DNA from: Acidobacteriaceae bacterium | GTDB lineage: Bacteria > Acidobacteriota > Terriglobia > Terriglobales > Acidobacteriaceae | DNA length: 8,398 nt | Reading direction: 5' to 3' | Assembly (NCBI GenBank): GCA_003139975.1 | Contig: PLHN01000329.1 | Coordinates: 4,563 to 12,960, forward strand | Shown: piece by piece, positions 6,420 to 8,398 of the stretch | How positions within the stretch are numbered: position 1 is the first letter of the stretch | How the letters are laid out: each line of letters starts with the position of its first letter | Notes under the pieces: model-generated | Databases searched by the model: none | The model's input: the letters and a program-made list of their open reading frames with translations, nothing else | Told to the model about the DNA's origin: nothing | Translations under genes and position numbers: made by a program

Positions 6420-6494
6420 ATTGTATGGGCGACCGCGCGCACTGCGATCGCAGGCCTCGCTTAGAATGACGAATAGGAGTTACAACAGAAGAAA
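6420..6494. promoter_or_regulatory. divergent intergenic region with a 12-bp palindrome
   Basis: This 75-bp space separates hemW (-) from the zinc-ribbon gene (+) and must hold both promoters. CTGCGATCGCAG at 6442-6453 is a perfect palindrome and a candidate operator for a dimeric regulator. AGGAG at 6475-6479 lies 15 nt before the ATG at 6495, rather far for a Shine-Dalgarno; GAAG at 6488-6491 is nearer. No convincing -35/-10 pair is visible. Confidence 0.35.
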
Positions 6495-6746
6495 ATGAGC
6501 GACGAAAATCTCGAAGCCCTGTGCCAACATTGCGGTCAAACTCTTTCAACTTTCCTTCATCAGATGGAGCGGCACAACGCCGAAGTCGTTTGCCCAGCTT
6601 GCGGCAAGACCCAGGACGAAACCAACTCGCCCTCCGAAACCGGAGAGACACCGAAAAGCCTGAGCGACACCGTGCATCCCAGCCCGGCTCCAGGCAGAAA
6701 GCGCCCGAAGAGTACTACTCGGCCACGCTCCCCAATCAAACCCTAA
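6495..6746 (+). CDS. small zinc-ribbon protein, unknown function
   Basis: This is an 83-residue protein. Two CxxC knuckles, C10/C13 (CQHCG) and C33/C36 (CPACG), are separated by 19 residues, as in a compact zinc ribbon of about 38 residues. The rest is a Ser/Thr/Pro-rich, strongly basic and probably disordered tail ending PGRKRPKSTTRPRSPIKP. The basic tail suggests nucleic-acid or ribosome contact, but this is inference. No named family is recognised. It is divergent from hemW and converges with adk. Its TAA (6744-6746) overlaps the adk stop, so the two coding regions share bases 6743-6746. A purine-rich leader with AGGAG at 6475-6479 and AGAAGA just before the ATG supports translation. Confidence 0.75.
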   Translation: MSDENLEALCQHCGQTLSTFLHQMERHNAEVVCPACGKTQDETNSPSETGETPKSLSDTVHPSPAPGRKRPKSTTRPRSPIKP

Positions 6747-7543
6747 ACAGGGGCCGCCACTCCAGTGCGCGCCACCAGCGCCGAGATCGTGTGGGCGCAG
6801 ATTTCGTCGGGCGTTCCCGTTGCAGCCACGGATAGCAGTAAACCAAGCGACTGGTAGAACTTGATCAGCGGCGCCGTACTGCTCTCATAGGCCGCCATGC
6901 GCACTTTAATCGACTCCGGACGATCGTCCTCCCGCTGAAATAGTTTTCCTCCACAGCGGTCACACACACCCTCAACCTTCGGCGGTTGGCCTGTAATGTG
7001 GAATACGGCCTTGCACTTTTCGCAAGTGCGTCGGCCGCTCAGCCGCGCCACGATTTCCGCCAGCGGCAGTTCGTAGTTCACAACCGCGGTAAGCCGAATC
7101 TCCTCGCTTGCCATGAGCTCTTTGAGCGACTCGGCCTGACCCAGCGTGCGCGGAAATCCGTCCAGCACGAATCCTCCCGAGCAGCGGATGCAGGCCGCGC
7201 GCTCGCGCACCATTTCCCACACGGTTGCATCGGGCACCAGCTCGCCGCGGCGCATGTGGTCCATCGCGGACTTCATCGCCGGACTCAGTTCGCACTCGCT
7301 TTGCTTCGAAGCCGCCCGAAACAGGTCGCCGGTGGAGAGATGGCAGGCCTTCAGTCGCTGATTCAGCAGATACGCCTGCGTGCCCTTGCCTACGCCCGGC
7401 GCTCCCAGCAGCACCAAGCGCCACGGCGCCACGCTCGGCCGGAGCGCGTCTGTGCATTCCGAGGAAGCCCCCTGGAACCACGTCCCACGCTCGTCTTTGG
7501 TTTGCTTTGTGCTTTGGTCTTGCAGCTTCTCGGATGCGGCCAT
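6743..7543 (-). CDS. adk: adenylate kinase with zinc-type LID and extended N-terminus
   Basis: Adenylate kinase interconverts ATP plus AMP and two ADP in the cytoplasm. Seen: P-loop GAPGVGKGTQ at 47-56 with K53; LSTGD at 69-73; an NMP-binding segment to about 105; DGFPRT at 128-133; and a long LID domain. The LID has four cysteines, C174, C177, C194 and C197, the structural zinc site of Gram-positive-type and many other bacterial enzymes. R204-E-DD and the following SIKVR motif (R215) complete the active site. At 266 residues it is about 50 longer than usual. Most of the excess is a polar, low-complexity N-terminus (residues 1-40, rich in Gln, Lys, Ser, Thr). That extension looks genuine because AAAGGAG (7549-7555) sits 5 nt before its ATG. 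The P-loop has Val51 where Ala is commoner. The usual secY-adk-map neighbourhood is absent, so it could be a second copy or another nucleoside monophosphate kinase. It is divergent from the ABC exporter. Confidence 0.9.
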   Translation of the reverse strand: MAASEKLQDQSTKQTKDERGTWFQGASSECTDALRPSVAPWRLVLLGAPGVGKGTQAYLLNQRLKACHLSTGDLFRAASKQSECELSPAMKSAMDHMRRGELVPDATVWEMVRERAACIRCSGGFVLDGFPRTLGQAESLKELMASEEIRLTAVVNYELPLAEIVARLSGRRTCEKCKAVFHITGQPPKVEGVCDRCGGKLFQREDDRPESIKVRMAAYESSTAPLIKFYQSLGLLLSVAATGTPDEICAHTISALVARTGVAAPV

Positions 7544-7763
7544 GGCATCTCCTTTCGCCGTCAGATCGTCGTCAGACGGATACGGTGAATGTAGGCAAAC
7601 ACCGCACGGGGCGCGGTGACGGCAGTCACATCGTTCTGTTCAGGAGCATCTTAGGCAAGATTCAAGCCTGGGTACCGAGACGCCCAACTTTTCCATCCTC
7701 CGCGGTCGTTTCGCTATCTATTTAAGGTAGTCTTTACTCGTCAGCGCGGTTCTCGGCGAACAA
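7544..7763. promoter_or_regulatory. 220-bp divergent region between adk and the ABC exporter gene
   Basis: This is the largest gap in the window and must carry both promoters. It contains the adk ribosome binding site and a small hairpin, CACCGC (7600-7605) against GCGGTG (7613-7618). An AT-rich patch TATCTATTTAA lies at about 7715-7725, which could supply a -10 for the exporter, but no matching -35 is convincing. No RNA gene or further open frame with family features is seen. Confidence 0.4.
7549..7555 (-). promoter_or_regulatory. strong ribosome binding site of adk
   Basis: On the minus strand AAAGGAG is followed by 5 nt and then the ATG at 7543. This supports the long N-terminal form of the kinase over an internal start nearer the P-loop. 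An ATG at 7548 is out of frame. Confidence 0.85.
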
Positions 7764-8398
7764 ATGGCCCAGGAAGAAGAGATAATAGGCAAAGCGTATG
7801 ATGGCCGGCTTATGCGGCGGCTGCTGCGCTACCTCTATCCCTACAAATGGCACGTGATCGTCGCCTTGGCGGCCATTGTTCTGAAGTCATTTGCCGACGT
7901 GCTCGGGCCGCTCCTCACCAAGACCGCCATCGACAAGTACCTCACCAAATCGCCCAACGCGCACTCCTGGATCGGCGACCGCCTGAGCAGTTCGCCGATG
8001 ACCGGCATCGCCCAGATTGGCGGCCTCTACATCGGCCTGCTGGTTCTTACCTTCGCCCTCGAATTCGTCCAGACCTACCTGATGCAGTGGACCGGCCAGA
8101 AGGTGATGTTCGACCTGCGCAGCCAGATCTTTCGCCACCTGCAGCACATGCACGTCGCCTTCTTCGACAAGAATCCCGTCGGCCGCCTGGTCACGCGCGT
8201 TACCACCGACGTCGACGCCCTCAACGAGATGTTCACCGCCGGCGTGGTCTCGATCTTCGAGGACGTCTTCGTCCTCACTTTCATCCTCGCCATCATGCTG
8301 AACATGAACTGGAAGCTGGCGCTCGTGACGTTTGCCGTCCTTCCGCTGATCATCTATGCGACTAAAGTCTTCCGCGACAAGGTGCGCGATTCCTACCG
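7764..8398 (+). CDS. ABC exporter, N-terminal transmembrane domain (truncated by window edge)
   Basis: These are the first 211 codons of a fused permease/ATPase exporter (MdlB/SmdB/MsbA-like ABC transporter). The frame is open to the right edge, so the nucleotide-binding domain lies outside the window. Seen: an N-terminal amphipathic elbow, AYDGRLMRRLLRYLYPYKWH (11-30), characteristic of this subgroup. TM1 covers about 31-50 and runs into GPLLTKTAIDKYL. TM2 covers about 83-105. The signature KVMFDLRSQIFRHLQ is at 113-127, then FFDKNPVGRLVTRVTTDVDAL at about 133-153, where the GRL-TR-TDVD motif belongs to the intracellular coupling loop. TM3 and TM4 follow, about 157-200. ABC exporters of this type move lipids, drugs or peptides; the substrate cannot be told from this half. 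The ATG at 7764 fits the family N-terminus, although only a weak GGCGA precedes it. Confidence 0.93.
   Translation, partial: MAQEEEIIGKAYDGRLMRRLLRYLYPYKWHVIVALAAIVLKSFADVLGPLLTKTAIDKYLTKSPNAHSWIGDRLSSSPMTGIAQIGGLYIGLLVLTFALEFVQTYLMQWTGQKVMFDLRSQIFRHLQHMHVAFFDKNPVGRLVTRVTTDVDALNEMFTAGVVSIFEDVFVLTFILAIMLNMNWKLALVTFAVLPLIIYATKVFRDKVRDSY

Noticed and set aside
6316..6651. 111-residue minus-strand frame spanning the hemW start and the zinc-ribbon gene
   Set aside because: It overlaps hemW in another frame and shows no motif. It does not supply a plausible upstream extension for hemW.
7600..7618. 6-bp hairpin CACCGC/GCGGTG between adk and the ABC gene
   Set aside because: It is short, has a 7-nt loop and no T-run, and lies between divergent genes where no terminator is needed. 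Such stems are common by chance at this GC content.
7847..8365. 172-residue plus-strand frame at the right edge
   Set aside because: It is out of frame with the ABC transporter frame starting at 7764, which has clear exporter motifs. The alternate frame is Arg/His/Pro-rich noise.
1..8398. CRISPR array, tRNA, rRNA, transposase or defence system
   Set aside because: I saw no regularly spaced direct repeats, no cloverleaf or rRNA-like segment, and no transposase, nuclease or toxin-antitoxin motifs in any plausible frame.

Overview
The window is about 60% GC, densely packed with genes on both strands, and ordinary bacterial in style. I infer a Terriglobia-type Acidobacteriota (Koribacter/Sulfotelmatobacter-like). 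The grounds are a SCO protein carrying a CusF-like domain, and a palindromic repeat inside hemW of a kind I remember as abundant in those genomes. This is recollection, not a database match. No ribosomal RNA, tRNA, CRISPR array, transposase, phage gene or integrase is visible.

Layout from left to right. A multipass membrane protein of the HGSNAT/DUF1624 acyltransferase type (+) is open to the left edge. It is followed on the same strand by a lipoprotein joining a CusF-like copper-binding domain to a SCO1/SenC thioredoxin-fold domain. Next is a small, relatively AT-rich four-helix membrane protein of unknown function (+). A minus-strand pair follows: a YheT-type alpha/beta hydrolase at 4400-3384, then an unrecognised acidic protein at 3348-2767. 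Divergent from yheT is a 75-residue FmdB-family zinc-ribbon protein (+). After it comes a stand-alone PilZ domain protein (+), preceded by a striking 11-bp inverted repeat. hemW (radical SAM heme chaperone) lies on the minus strand and converges on the PilZ gene. Divergent from hemW is an 83-residue zinc-ribbon protein (+). Its stop codon overlaps that of a convergent adenylate kinase (-) with an unusually long N-terminus. The right edge cuts the transmembrane half of an ABC exporter (+).

The genes do not form one pathway; most look like independent housekeeping or accessory units. Coherent themes are copper handling for cytochrome oxidase assembly (SCO/CusF lipoprotein), heme trafficking (HemW), and c-di-GMP sensing (PilZ). 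I see no convincing new multi-gene system. The best second-look items are the repeat translated in frame inside hemW, the inverted repeat that could mask the PilZ ribosome binding site, the altered metal ligands of the SCO/CusF protein, and the extended adenylate kinase outside its usual neighbourhood.

There is no gene-free stretch longer than 300 bases. The largest gap is the 220-bp divergent region between adk and the ABC exporter.
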